A stretch of 32,905 bases of DNA from Parafannyhessea sp902761955 (GTDB lineage Bacteria; Actinomycetota; Coriobacteriia; Coriobacteriales; Atopobiaceae). The stretch spans positions 1 to 32,905 of the forward strand of contig CACWMM010000019.1 in assembly GCA_902761955.1 (NCBI GenBank). Direction: 5' to 3'. The notes under the pieces were generated by a model. It was not told where the DNA came from. It ran no database searches and was given only the letters and a program-made list of their open reading frames with translations. The translations under genes were made by a program, and so were the position numbers. Shown here in pieces: positions 15,748 to 24,697 of this stretch. Every line of letters starts with the position of its first letter. The stretch's first letter is position 1.

Positions 15748-18534
15748 ATGAAGCTATCCACATTCAGGCCCAAGGTGGCACTTGTCGCGATGATCTCTGC
15801 CGGTGCGTGCACCATGGCGGTCGTACTTCCGCAGACGGCGCTTGCTCAAGACGCCACCGGGGCGACCACTCAGGCGGTCGTGCAGACGGTCGCGAGCGAG
15901 TCGACGACGAGTAGCCAGTCCACCTCGGCGACTGCAACGTCCGGCACCTCGGAGAGCTCCCAGACGACGGGAACCGCCACGAGTACTGCGGACACCACTT
16001 CCGCCGCAACCGTTGAAACGAGTGACGGTACACAGGGCACGAGCGACAACAAGGCCGTGACTCCAGCGGCGTCCGATTCCGGACAGGCATCGGACCAGCA
16101 GGGAACGACGTCCACCAGCGATGCCAATGGCGCGGCGGACTCGAAGTCGCAGACCTCTGCCACGACCGAGAGCACGACGACCCCTGATTCCGACGCAAGT
16201 TCCTCCGAGGCGACAAAGCTGGAGGAGAGCACCCGTACCGTGAAGGACGGCACGTACGTGATCGAGTCGGGTACTACTGACCCGCAGGTGGTGGATGCCG
16301 CCTCGAACGGCAACACGCCTGGCACGAATGTCCAGACGTACACGTTCAACGGCTCCGCGGCGCAGAAGTGGGACATCACCTACGACGATGCCAACAAGGG
16401 GTACTACGTTGCGAAGCATGACACCGACCTCGTCCTGGAGGTCCGTGACGGGCTTGCGATGAACTGCGCGAACGTGCAGCTGGGGAGGAAGACCGTCGGC
16501 CTTGCGGCCCAGCTTTGGGACATCGTCCAGAACGGGTTGGCGTATACCTTCGTCTCTCACCTCAACGACAAGTACGTGCTCGACCTGTACGGCGCGGGCA
16601 TGAGGAACGGCACGAACGTAGAGATTTACCAGAGCAACGGGACGAACGCGCAGAAGTTCTACCTTCTGCCTACGGTTCACGACGTGAAGTCGAACGTCAA
16701 CCTTGCGGACGGCGCGTACTCCATCAAGGCGAGCATCGGCACCAACAAGTCCGTCGACATCTATGGCGGCAGCTGGAGCGCCGGTGCCAACGCGCAGACG
16801 TGGGACTCCAACGGAACCGGCGCGCAGCGGTTCTACTTCCACCGTGGGGACGACGGACTCTACACCATCTCGGTCGTCGGCACGGGCAAGGTGCTGGACG
16901 TCTATGCGGCGCAGTTCATGCCTGGCGGCAACATCCAGCAGTGGGACTACAACGGCACGGATGCGCAGAAGTGGGCGATCGTCCAGAACGATGACGGCAC
17001 CTACACGTTCGTCAACAAGGCCAATGGCCTTGCGATGGACATCTATGGCGGCTACACCGGCAATGGCGGCAATCTCAACACCTACCGCCAGAACGGTACG
17101 AAGGCGCAGAGGTTCGCAATCGAGAAGATCGACGCCTATGCCGACGGCATCTATTCCATCCGCAACTTCAACTCTCGCACGACCAAGACGATGGACATCC
17201 AGTCCGCTTCCACCAAGTCTGGCGCGCGTGCCCAGCTGTACGACATCAACGACACGCTGGCGCAGCGCTTCCAGGTCGTGAACAACGGCGACGGCACCAT
17301 CAGCATCAGGACCGCGTCCTCTGGTGGCTGGCTCACACGCAGCTCGGACGGCCTCGTCGTCCAGGAGGGCTCCTCCAAGAGCACGCTGAACTCGTACCAG
17401 AAGTGGGCCCTGGGCTGGAACGGCTCGTTCTTCTCGCTCGTGAACGTCGGCGCGATGGAGGCCACGGGCAAGAACTACGTGATGGACATCTATGGCGCCT
17501 CCACGTCCAACGGCGCACAGGTCCAGACGTACGAGGCGAACGGCACGGACGCGCAGCACTTCCTGTTCTCGACGGCTCAGCTGCTCAGGAATGGCGCATA
17601 CAAGTTCACCTCCGCCCTTGGGCTGAACCTGGACGTCGCGGGCGGGTCGACCGCGAGTGGCGCCAACGTGCAGGGCTACGCGGACAACGGATCCGCGGCG
17701 CAGAAGTTCTACGTGACCTACCTCAACGGCGGCTACGTGATCACGAACATCGCATCCGGCAAGGCGCTCGACGTCCTCAACGGTTCCACGGCCGACGGTG
17801 CCAACGTGCAGCAGTACGACAAGAACGGCACCGGCGCGCAGACCTGGGACGTGGAGATCGGTGACGGCGGCAACGTGATCTTCCTGAACCGCCACTCCGG
17901 CAAGGCGCTCAACCTCACTGGTTCCACCAACGGGTCCAATGTGAACCAGGCCACGGCGAACGGCTCCTCCAACCAGGACTGGCACCTCACCGCCGCTGCG
18001 GTCAACGGCTGGGTCAAGTCCGGCGGCGGATACTATTACTACGACGCGAACGGCGCGAGTTCGCAGTGGTCGTACGTGGCGTATCGCGCGTGGGAGAAGA
18101 TCAAGAACATCGGCAGCCAGACGCAATACATCATCGCGGTCGACAACACCAACTGCCATGCGGTCGTGTTCCGCGGCTCGAAGGGCAACTGGGCTCCGCT
18201 GTTTGACTGGCTGTGTGATGTTGGTAGCGACGCCCTTGGCAGGACGCGTAGGGGAGTCACGTACCTCACAAACAAGAGGGGTTACGTAATGGGCAACGAC
18301 CCCGACTACTTCTATTGGACCGTAATCTGGGACAACAAGCTCGGCGGACAACGCTTCCACTCGATTGCCTACTACCGTCCCAACGGCTCGAGCGTTAAGT
18401 ACGAGCACACGGCCGTGTATGATGGGCGTTTGGGCATGAGGTGCACGCACGGCTGCGTACGCCTTGCCCTCGAGAACGTCAGGTGGATCTACTACAACGC
18501 GACTGCGGGCACGACGGTCTCGCTTTACGACTAA
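15748..18534 (+). CDS. Secreted ricin-type lectin / L,D-transpeptidase protein (LDT2)
   Basis: 928 residues; ATG 15748 follows GGGAGG and starts a signal peptide (MKLSTFRPK, hydrophobic core, cleavage near ALA-QD at ~33). Residues ~35-160 are a Ser/Thr-rich, low-complexity spacer suited to crossing the wall. Residues ~165-750 hold 12 ricin-like repeats in four groups of three, each group opened by (D/N)GxY (~168, 331, 476, 626). A single choline-binding-like unit (753-774, GWVKSGG then YYYYDANGA) follows, then a YkuD L,D-transpeptidase domain (~802-928) with a canonical motif THGCVRL; the nucleophile is C903, with upstream His 881 and 897 candidates. Expected role: 3-3 cross-linking or protein/peptide anchoring in the wall, targeted by the lectin part. 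No LPXTG is present. It converges on the YfhO-like gene. Confidence 0.93.
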   Translation: MKLSTFRPKVALVAMISAGACTMAVVLPQTALAQDATGATTQAVVQTVASESTTSSQSTSATATSGTSESSQTTGTATSTADTTSAATVETSDGTQGTSDNKAVTPAASDSGQASDQQGTTSTSDANGAADSKSQTSATTESTTTPDSDASSSEATKLEESTRTVKDGTYVIESGTTDPQVVDAASNGNTPGTNVQTYTFNGSAAQKWDITYDDANKGYYVAKHDTDLVLEVRDGLAMNCANVQLGRKTVGLAAQLWDIVQNGLAYTFVSHLNDKYVLDLYGAGMRNGTNVEIYQSNGTNAQKFYLLPTVHDVKSNVNLADGAYSIKASIGTNKSVDIYGGSWSAGANAQTWDSNGTGAQRFYFHRGDDGLYTISVVGTGKVLDVYAAQFMPGGNIQQWDYNGTDAQKWAIVQNDDGTYTFVNKANGLAMDIYGGYTGNGGNLNTYRQNGTKAQRFAIEKIDAYADGIYSIRNFNSRTTKTMDIQSASTKSGARAQLYDINDTLAQRFQVVNNGDGTISIRTASSGGWLTRSSDGLVVQEGSSKSTLNSYQKWALGWNGSFFSLVNVGAMEATGKNYVMDIYGASTSNGAQVQTYEANGTDAQHFLFSTAQLLRNGAYKFTSALGLNLDVAGGSTASGANVQGYADNGSAAQKFYVTYLNGGYVITNIASGKALDVLNGSTADGANVQQYDKNGTGAQTWDVEIGDGGNVIFLNRHSGKALNLTGSTNGSNVNQATANGSSNQDWHLTAAAVNGWVKSGGGYYYYDANGASSQWSYVAYRAWEKIKNIGSQTQYIIAVDNTNCHAVVFRGSKGNWAPLFDWLCDVGSDALGRTRRGVTYLTNKRGYVMGNDPDYFYWTVIWDNKLGGQRFHSIAYYRPNGSSVKYEHTAVYDGRLGMRCTHGCVRLALENVRWIYYNATAGTTVSLYD
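16240..17997 (+). repeat. Ricin-type repeat array, 12 units (4 trefoils), in LDT2
   Basis: Coding tandem repeat of ~45-50 residue units, closing motifs such as NGSAAQKW, NGTDAQKW, NGTGAQTW; worn units include LAAQLW, NSYQKW and SSNQDW. Several units close with Phe instead of Trp (AQKF, AQRF, AQHF), more often than in the LDT1 array. Confidence 0.82.
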
Positions 18535-18563
18535 CGGTCAGACAATAAGTATCTGCTAGGAAA

Positions 18564-18599
18564 ACCTGTCCTTACGTCGGTTGGCGTGGGGGCAGGTTC
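18564..18599. terminator. Possible shared terminator between LDT2 and the YfhO-like gene
   Basis: AACCTGTCC (18564-18572) can pair with GGGCAGGTT (18591-18599), a 9-bp stem with one G-U pair and a long 18-base loop, in the 112-base gap between converging genes. Neither flank has a strong T run. Weak, but there is no better candidate here. Confidence 0.35.
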
Positions 18600-18646
18600 T
18601 CTATGTCTTGTGTGCTTGGGGAATGGGCTGCTTGCCTGAAGTGCTG

Positions 18647-21130
18647 CTATTCGCTGTGCTTCTTCTCGGGCGATATACCATCATGGTGCCTCGTGAAGAC
18701 GCCGGCAAGAAGGGCAAGCACCAGCCCTGCGGCCGACATAGCAACCCCCACATTGGCACCGGTGGGGCGATACACGAGGCTGACGTGATGGCTCCCTGGC
18801 TTGAGGGCGACGCCAATGAAGCCGTAGTTCGTCCTGAACGTGGGTACGGCCTTGCCGTCCACCTTCGCTGTCCAGCCCCTGGCATAGGGGATTGCGACCA
18901 TACAGATTGACTTTTTCGTGACGGTGACGTCGCAGGACACGCTCGTCTGGCTGTCCACCTGCGCCTTTGTGGCGGGGACCGCGGCGGTGTCCGACGAGCC
19001 AGCTTCCAGGTTCTGGTAGGCCCCAGGTGCGTCCTTCGACACAATGGCCGTGCCCTTCCCGAACAGCCGCTCGAGCTGTGCCGGGGTCTTGTCCTTGGCG
19101 GAGGCTTCCGTCACGCTTCCCCCATACACAGTTGCGAGTGACGTAGTTCCCTCTGCCTTGTAGACCCTGACGCTGCCAAAGGTTTTGATGAGGTCATATC
19201 CCTCGAGGTCGAGGTCATACCTGCAGGCAACGTAGCGCACGCCGAGTATCCGCTGCAGCGCGGGATGCAGCATGTCGTCGCGCGTTGCCTGGTAGGCGCT
19301 GATGCCCCTGATGGCGCGGGGCCACACCCTCTGATAGAACTCCTCGAGGTTGCTGTTGATGGTGGAGTTGTACGAGTCGACCCCCATGAACCCCTGTGCG
19401 AGCGAAGCGTTGAGGTCATCCATGGCAAGGGACGTGCGATAGGTCGCCGGCTCGTCTGAATCCTGGGACCTGATGTAGCGCAGCGCCGCCCTCAGGTCCC
19501 TCTCGTAGGAGCTGGTCGCGTTGGGGAAGTCGTCCTTGGTGCACCACGTACGGTTGTTCGTCACGAAGAAGCCGTCGACGACGGAGGTGGAAAGGACGAC
19601 TGCCGCGGCGAGCGTGACCACGAGCGCCTCTCGCGCACCCCGCGAGCGCGCGACGCAAAGGACCAGGAAGACGACGAACGCGAGCGAGAAGTACAGGCAC
19701 GCGAGCCGGCCGTTCTGCGTGTGCAGGAGGGACCATGCCAGGATGGCAACCGTGAGGACGGAGCTGACGACGAGAGCGGGGAGGCTGGGTCTGTCCTCCA
19801 GGAGGCAGTGCTCGAACGCGAGCGACATCGCGATGCATGCCGGTGCCGCGAGCGCAAAGCAGGAACGGTAGCGGACTGCGGAGAACACGTTCGAGAGCGC
19901 GGGCAGGAAGTAGTTGACGCAGTACAGCACGCACAGGGCGCCGGCAACGGCGGTGAGCATCTTCTCGCGCGCGTCGGCATGCGTGACCTCCCACCACGCA
20001 AACTGGCAGAGCAGCACAACGGCTCCGACGGAGAAGCCCATCTGTACCATCTCGTACACGTTGGTCTGGGCAAACTCGCGGGACGCGGGCACGAGGCCAC
20101 CGGGAAGCTCGACGCCCGCGGATACGAGGCCGTTGCCCAGCAGACGGCTGAGCAGATAGGGAATCCATCTGAGCGGGACGAAGCCCCTCGCGTAGCCACC
20201 CATCCTCGAGGACAGCGGAGCCTGCCCGGACGAGACCACGCGCGATGATTCCTGAACCATCGCGATGGCGTAGGGCACCAGCGTCACGCAAGAGACGAGC
20301 ACGCCGCAGGCAACCGGCACGGCGAGCCGAAACAGCTGGCGAAGGTATGCACGGGCCCCATGGGCATCCGTTGCGATGGGAATGCGCAGGAGCGCATAGG
20401 AGAGCGAGAAGAGCATGGCGGCGTAGCCCGAGTACGTGCTCATGATGATGGAGGCCGCGCTCGCTGCGAGCAGGCCCCAGAACCGCGGCATCGTCCAGCG
20501 TTGCATGAGGAGCTCGAGCATGAGCATCATGAGCGTCGCCATCACGATGGACGCGCCGATCCAGTAGTGCTGGCCCCAAAGCAGCAGAAAGCCGCAAAAC
20601 GAGTAGAGCACGGACCCTACGATCCTGGAGAGCGGCCGCTTGCAGTAGAACGTGAGCACATGGTCGAACAGGAGCCCGCACAGGAGCATCTTGAGCCCCT
20701 GGGCGATGACGAGAACGAGTGAGAGGCGCTCCTGTCCCAGCAGCAGCGTGAGGGGGACGATTACGAGGCAGAACGGGTCAAGAGTCCACGACTGGTACGA
20801 CATGAAGCTCGCGCCCAGGCCGTAGCTCATGTTCCAGGTGCCCAGGCTGCCGCTTCCCACCTTGCGAACGAGGTCGAGGTAGTAGGGGACGTACTGGTCT
20901 ACGGTGTCGGCCCCCATGTCCCGGTACGCGAAGTAGGACGTGCCGGTAAAGAAGTTGAAGTAGATCACGGCGATTCCCAGCAGGATGGTCGCCACGAGCA
21001 TCGTTACCTCAAGGCGAGTCCGGCGCTCGCTTGGAGCCGAAAGCCTATCGTAAAGTCGCACGTAGACGGCCAACAGAGCTGCAGCCAGCAGGCAAAGTGG
21101 CCCAAGGTAGAGATAGAGCGACCAGTTCAT
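18647..21130 (-). CDS. YfhO-like polytopic membrane glycosyltransferase
   Basis: 827 residues; ATG 21130 has TTGGAG at good spacing, preferred over TTG 21142. About 12-14 helices fill the first ~560 residues and another lies near the C-terminus (~795-815). The first external loop has the acid cluster YRDMGADTVDQYVPYY (D71, D75, D78), as in GT-C enzymes. The soluble region (~565-790) contains YNSTINSNLEEFYQ and a late membrane-proximal beta domain (ARGWTAKVDGK). YfhO in Bacillus/Listeria acts with a CsbB-like polyprenyl-phosphate GT and a flippase to add sugars to teichoic acids outside the cell. Here the likely partners are the two-helix GTs at 550 or 27857. Substrate is unknown. Confidence 0.85.
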   Translation of the reverse strand: MNWSLYLYLGPLCLLAAALLAVYVRLYDRLSAPSERRTRLEVTMLVATILLGIAVIYFNFFTGTSYFAYRDMGADTVDQYVPYYLDLVRKVGSGSLGTWNMSYGLGASFMSYQSWTLDPFCLVIVPLTLLLGQERLSLVLVIAQGLKMLLCGLLFDHVLTFYCKRPLSRIVGSVLYSFCGFLLLWGQHYWIGASIVMATLMMLMLELLMQRWTMPRFWGLLAASAASIIMSTYSGYAAMLFSLSYALLRIPIATDAHGARAYLRQLFRLAVPVACGVLVSCVTLVPYAIAMVQESSRVVSSGQAPLSSRMGGYARGFVPLRWIPYLLSRLLGNGLVSAGVELPGGLVPASREFAQTNVYEMVQMGFSVGAVVLLCQFAWWEVTHADAREKMLTAVAGALCVLYCVNYFLPALSNVFSAVRYRSCFALAAPACIAMSLAFEHCLLEDRPSLPALVVSSVLTVAILAWSLLHTQNGRLACLYFSLAFVVFLVLCVARSRGAREALVVTLAAAVVLSTSVVDGFFVTNNRTWCTKDDFPNATSSYERDLRAALRYIRSQDSDEPATYRTSLAMDDLNASLAQGFMGVDSYNSTINSNLEEFYQRVWPRAIRGISAYQATRDDMLHPALQRILGVRYVACRYDLDLEGYDLIKTFGSVRVYKAEGTTSLATVYGGSVTEASAKDKTPAQLERLFGKGTAIVSKDAPGAYQNLEAGSSDTAAVPATKAQVDSQTSVSCDVTVTKKSICMVAIPYARGWTAKVDGKAVPTFRTNYGFIGVALKPGSHHVSLVYRPTGANVGVAMSAAGLVLALLAGVFTRHHDGISPEKKHSE

Positions 21131-21325
21131 GTGCTTCTCCAATTGATTCGGAATCAGCCGACCGTGTCTTAAGCCTCATTATCATGGCTCGATGTTATCG
21201 GGCGCGTCTAAAGGTATTTGTAAGAATGCCAAGCCTACTGCAATACAATAGTAGATATTCATTGGCCGCAACGATGTTCCTTGAGATTCGGCCTGGCCTT
21301 TCTTGTGTCCCTGGAGGGAGATCTG
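21131..21325. promoter_or_regulatory. Divergent intergenic region with candidate promoters
   Basis: 195 bases separate the minus-strand YfhO-like gene from the plus-strand WecE-like gene. It is clearly richer in A and T than its surroundings around 21165-21265. On the plus strand TACAAT (21244-21249) is a good -10 with TTGTAA (21218-21223) upstream at a wide 20-base gap. On the minus strand GATAAT-like sequence lies near 21180-21186. No open frame with a ribosome site fits. Promoter placement is tentative; that the region drives both genes follows from geometry. Confidence 0.4.
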
Positions 21326-22456
21326 TTGATTAACTTCAACGTGCCGCCATACGTCGGCAACGAGATGGAATACGTCCGCGAGGCGTGCGAGAAGAACCAC
21401 AAGATTTGCGGCGACGGGCCGTTCAGCAAGAAGTGCCACGAATGGCTGGAGCAGCGCTTTGGCACGCCCAAGGCCCTTCTCACCACGAGCGGCACCGCGG
21501 CGCTCGAGATGGCGGCCATTCTCTGCGACCTCAAGCCGGGCGACGAGGTCATCCTCCCCAGCTTCACGTTCTCTTCCACGGCTACCGCCTTCCAGATGGT
21601 CGGTGCGACCCTGGTCTTTGTTGACATCCGGCCAGACACCATGAACATGGACGAGACCAAGATCGAGGCCGCCATAACCGACCGCACGCGCGTGATCGTT
21701 CCGGTGCACTACGCTGGCGTGGCGTGCGAGATGGACGCGATCATGGACATCGCGCATCGCCACGGGCTCCTCGTGGTGGAGGACGCCGCGCAGGGCGTGA
21801 TGAGCACGTACAAGGGCCGCGCGTTGGGAACCATCGGCACCTTTGGCTGCTACTCGTTCCACGAGACCAAGAACTACTCCATGGGCGAGGGCGGCGCCAT
21901 CCTCGTGAACGACCCGGCCTACATCGAGCGCGCGGAAATCATTCGCGAGAAGGGTACCAACCGCCAGCGGTACTTCCGCCACCAGGTGGACAAGTACACC
22001 TGGGTCGACCGTGGCGGCTCCTACCTGCAGAGCGACATGAATGCCGCCTACCTGTTTGCGCAGCTCGAAAACGCTGACCTTATCAACGAGAATCGACTCG
22101 CCAGCTGGAACGACTACTACACCCAGCTCGAGCCACTTGCTCGCGAAGGGAAGATCGAGCTTCCCACCATCCCGGATGGCTGTGTGCACAACGCGCACAT
22201 GTTTTACCTTAAGACGCGCGACCTCGAGGAGCGTACGGCGTTGATCGCGCATCTCAAGGAGTGTGGCGTTCAAGCGGTCTTCCACTATGTGCCGCTCCAC
22301 AGCTCGCCGGCTGGGAGGAAGTTTGGCCGCTTTAGCGGCGAGGACGTCTACACCACGCGCGAGAGCGACCGGCTCGTACGTCTGCCCATGTACTACGGCC
22401 TGACTGCGCGCGACCGCGAGTGGGTCATCGCTACCGTGAAGAGCTTCTATGCCTAG
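21326..22456 (+). CDS. wecE: dTDP-4-amino-4,6-dideoxygalactose transaminase, WecE/RffA-like
   Basis: 376 residues from TTG 21326, the same length as E. coli WecE; GGAGGGAG lies five bases upstream. The protein follows WecE closely through GDGPFSKKCHEWLEQRFG, PSFTFSSTATAF, RPDTMNMDETKIEAAITD, VPVHYAGVACEMD, EDAAQGVMSTYKGRALGTIG and the lysine motif SFHETKNY (K182), ending with the conserved RLPMYYGL. The family makes dTDP-4-amino-4,6-dideoxy-D-galactose from dTDP-4-keto-6-deoxyglucose with glutamate as donor. Its last 8 bases overlap an ATP-grasp gene, so the two are tightly coupled; that enzyme may act on the amine formed. It differs clearly from the VioA-like enzyme at 5474. Confidence 0.93.
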   Translation: MINFNVPPYVGNEMEYVREACEKNHKICGDGPFSKKCHEWLEQRFGTPKALLTTSGTAALEMAAILCDLKPGDEVILPSFTFSSTATAFQMVGATLVFVDIRPDTMNMDETKIEAAITDRTRVIVPVHYAGVACEMDAIMDIAHRHGLLVVEDAAQGVMSTYKGRALGTIGTFGCYSFHETKNYSMGEGGAILVNDPAYIERAEIIREKGTNRQRYFRHQVDKYTWVDRGGSYLQSDMNAAYLFAQLENADLINENRLASWNDYYTQLEPLAREGKIELPTIPDGCVHNAHMFYLKTRDLEERTALIAHLKECGVQAVFHYVPLHSSPAGRKFGRFSGEDVYTTRESDRLVRLPMYYGLTARDREWVIATVKSFYA

Positions 22457-23663
22457 GACGCTCATGCTTCTGGGCGGGGCGCGCCACCAGGTTCCCGCAA
22501 TCGAGGCGGCCAAGCGCCTTGGCTATCGCACGGTGCTCTGTGACTACCTGCCGGATAACCCCGGCCAGTACGTGGCGGACGTCTTCTATCAGGAGAGCAC
22601 GACGGACCGCGACAAGATGTTCGAGATCGCCCGTCGCGAGCACATAGACGGTATCATTTCGTTCGGCTCTGACGTGTCCGCACCGAATGCCGCTTTCATT
22701 GCGGAAGAACTTGGCCTTGCGACCAATCCGTTGACTTCGGTCGAGGTGCTCAGCTCCAAGAACCTGTTCCGTCCTTATCTAAAGGAGCATGGCTTCAACT
22801 GCCCGGCATTTGCGTCCTTTTCCGCAGATGCCAGCATTGATAACGTGTTGAACCTTGTTTCCGACATGGCGTTTCCCGTCGTCATCAAGCCCACAGACTC
22901 TTCGGGTTCCAAAGGCGTTTCCGTAGTCGAGTCGCCGGACGAGAAGAGCGTGGGCGAGGCGTTGGAGTCTGCCCGCGAGTTCAGCCGCAACGGCATGCTC
23001 TGCGCCGAGGAGTTCATTCCCTATGGGTACCCCCACCTGATAGGAGGGGACATCTTTGTCTCTGATGGAGAGGTGAAGTTCTGGGGCCTTATGGACTGCC
23101 TGAGGGACAAGGCACTCGGCGGTCTTGTCCCTGCGGGCAAGGCATACCCGACGGGTCTGTCCGATGCTCAGATGAAGGCGGTACGTGGGGAGATAAGCCG
23201 TCTGGTCAGGAGCCTTGATCTCAGGTTCGGCGAGATGAACGTGGAGGTGATCCTTGCGCCGGGGGACCGGCCGTACGTGCTCGAACTTGCCGCTCGCGCC
23301 GGGGGCAACATGATTCCCGTGCAGCTCTCGGACATCAGTGGGATGGATATCGTCGAGGCGAGCGTGCGTGAGGCGATGGGGGATTCCTCGGCCTCGGTCT
23401 CGTTCGACGGCAACGACCGATGCGTCGCCACGAGTGTGCTCCATGCGCGTACCAGCGGTGCCTTTGTGGGCGTGCGCTATGACGCCGCCATCAAGGGCCA
23501 CATCTATCGCGAGATGGTCTACGTGAAGCCCGGGGACCACGTCGAGTGCCTCAGCAACGGCAGTCAGGCAATCGGTCTGGTCTTCATGAGCTTCGATGGC
23601 CCGGGGCAGATGCGCGACCTGCTCTCTCACGTGAGCGAGCACGTGACGGTCGAGGTCGCGTGA
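22449..23663 (+). CDS. ATP-grasp ligase-like protein (copy 1)
   Basis: 404 residues with a PurK/carbamoyl-phosphate-synthase-like layout: an N-terminal Rossmann-type pre-ATP-grasp domain (LMLLGGARHQVPAIEAAKRLGY), the ATP-binding lysine region VVIKPTDSSGSKGVSVV (~140-156), and the metal-binding end (YVLELAARAGGNMIPVQLSD). ATP-grasp enzymes form amide or similar bonds through acyl-phosphate intermediates. The 8-base overlap with the WecE-like gene suggests that it uses a sugar amine or a precursor tied to it, for example to attach an amino acid; that is inference. ATG overlap gives the start. A near relative lies at 25938. It ends 18 bases before a converging gene, leaving no room for a clear terminator. 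Confidence 0.83.
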   Translation: MPRTLMLLGGARHQVPAIEAAKRLGYRTVLCDYLPDNPGQYVADVFYQESTTDRDKMFEIARREHIDGIISFGSDVSAPNAAFIAEELGLATNPLTSVEVLSSKNLFRPYLKEHGFNCPAFASFSADASIDNVLNLVSDMAFPVVIKPTDSSGSKGVSVVESPDEKSVGEALESAREFSRNGMLCAEEFIPYGYPHLIGGDIFVSDGEVKFWGLMDCLRDKALGGLVPAGKAYPTGLSDAQMKAVRGEISRLVRSLDLRFGEMNVEVILAPGDRPYVLELAARAGGNMIPVQLSDISGMDIVEASVREAMGDSSASVSFDGNDRCVATSVLHARTSGAFVGVRYDAAIKGHIYREMVYVKPGDHVECLSNGSQAIGLVFMSFDGPGQMRDLLSHVSEHVTVEVA

Positions 23664-23681
23664 TCCCGTCCTCCGGATGCC

Positions 23682-24647
23682 CTAGCCCTTCTCGCCCATG
23701 AGCTCCAGCAGCGTGTCGCACATGTAGTCCATGTCCTCGAGCGTGTAGCGCTGGTCGACGAGAAGTGGGAGGATGTCGCTCGCCAGCTTGGGGGCATTGC
23801 CGGGCGCGTCCAGCGCGTGAGGCCAGAGAGTGGAGACGTAGATCTTCCGGCGCTGCATCTCCTTGCGGATGCGCATGCCGTCCTCGATAAGGAGCGGATA
23901 CATGAAGGGGCCAGGGTGGTCGCACACGGAGAGGCCGTTGATGCCATCGAGCCTGGTGCGTAGGTACGCGTAGTTTCTCTCGCGGATGGACATGACGCGG
24001 GGATAGTCGACCGCCCTCAGGATGTTGTGCGTGAGGGGGCTCATCAGCTTGATGTCCTCCGTGATGAAGAACTTGTTGTTGTCTGATGCGAGCTGGTAGA
24101 ACTCGTTGGCGCTCCGCTCGAAGCGACCGAGCACGAACCTCATGCGGTCGAACGACTCGTCCGTCGGGAGCTCCCTGTCTATGTGGGCATCGGTCGAGAG
24201 GTAGGCCCCGTCGGGGACGCCAAAGAACTTGCGCGTGGAATAGATGGTGTCCAGGCCGTCCACTGGCTTGTGGAAGAAGGCCATCACCTCGTCGACGACG
24301 ATCCTGTTGTCCGCCCGCGCCGCCGCCTCGCGGATCTCGTCGTCGGACAGTAGCCCGTAATAGTCGATGAGGTACAGGTACCCCTCGGGGCCAAGCTCGA
24401 TTGTTGACCAGTCGGGACGTAGACGGTTGTCCACGGCATAGCGGTGGACGTCAAGGTCGTAGCGACCCGCGGCCTGCTCTACAGAGGCGCACACGAACCA
24501 GGGAATCCACACCTCGTGGATATGGCGTGCCTCGATGAGGTACGCAAAGGCGTTGCGTGCACAGTTGAGTGCAACTGCGTCCGGATAGTACTCGCGGCCG
24601 CCAAAGTGCTCGAGCTCGAGGTAGCCGCCGATTTCTTTGTGGTGCAT
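23682..24647 (-). CDS. Short PLP-dependent aminotransferase-like protein (DegT-related)
   Basis: 321 residues from ATG 24647, which has GGGGAGAAG upstream; a longer frame to 24761 has Arg/Pro-rich, unlikely extra sequence. The fold-type I pattern is visible: IPWFVCASV early, YLIDYYGLLSDDEI, VVDEVMAFFH with D119 as cofactor acid, and STRKFFGVPDGAYL with K140 as likely Schiff-base lysine. It is ~50 residues shorter than typical DegT enzymes and replaces the usual DxAH/Q by DEVMA, so the substrate may differ. It runs alone on the minus strand between ATP-grasp genes. Likely still a sugar or small-molecule aminotransferase or dehydratase; exact role unknown. Confidence 0.75.
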   Translation of the reverse strand: MHHKEIGGYLELEHFGGREYYPDAVALNCARNAFAYLIEARHIHEVWIPWFVCASVEQAAGRYDLDVHRYAVDNRLRPDWSTIELGPEGYLYLIDYYGLLSDDEIREAAARADNRIVVDEVMAFFHKPVDGLDTIYSTRKFFGVPDGAYLSTDAHIDRELPTDESFDRMRFVLGRFERSANEFYQLASDNNKFFITEDIKLMSPLTHNILRAVDYPRVMSIRERNYAYLRTRLDGINGLSVCDHPGPFMYPLLIEDGMRIRKEMQRRKIYVSTLWPHALDAPGNAPKLASDILPLLVDQRYTLEDMDYMCDTLLELMGEKG

Positions 24648-24659
24648 GCTCTTCTCCCC

Positions 24660-24697
24660 ATTGCCACGTCTCGTCCGCGGAATAGCCCCGCGGCAAT
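24660..24697. repeat. Nested inverted repeats in a divergent intergenic region
   Basis: CCGCGG (24675-24680) pairs with CCGCGG (24688-24693) over a 7-base loop, and an outer ATTGCC (24660-24665) matches GGCAAT (24692-24697). The inner and outer pairings overlap, so they would be alternatives. The element lies in the leader of the minus-strand PLP gene, in the 116-base gap to the ATP-grasp gene. It could be an operator or an RNA switch-like hairpin; nothing known is recognised. TATAGT/TATAAC boxes at 24707-24736 are possible -10 sites with no convincing -35. Confidence 0.35.

Noticed and set aside
15754..18450. Very long open frame on the minus strand across LDT2 (about 900 codons).
   Set aside because: It mirrors the repeat-rich coding frame of LDT2; high GC at codon position three keeps the antisense frame open. 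Its product is Val/Arg/His-rich with no motifs, and no ribosome site was noticed.
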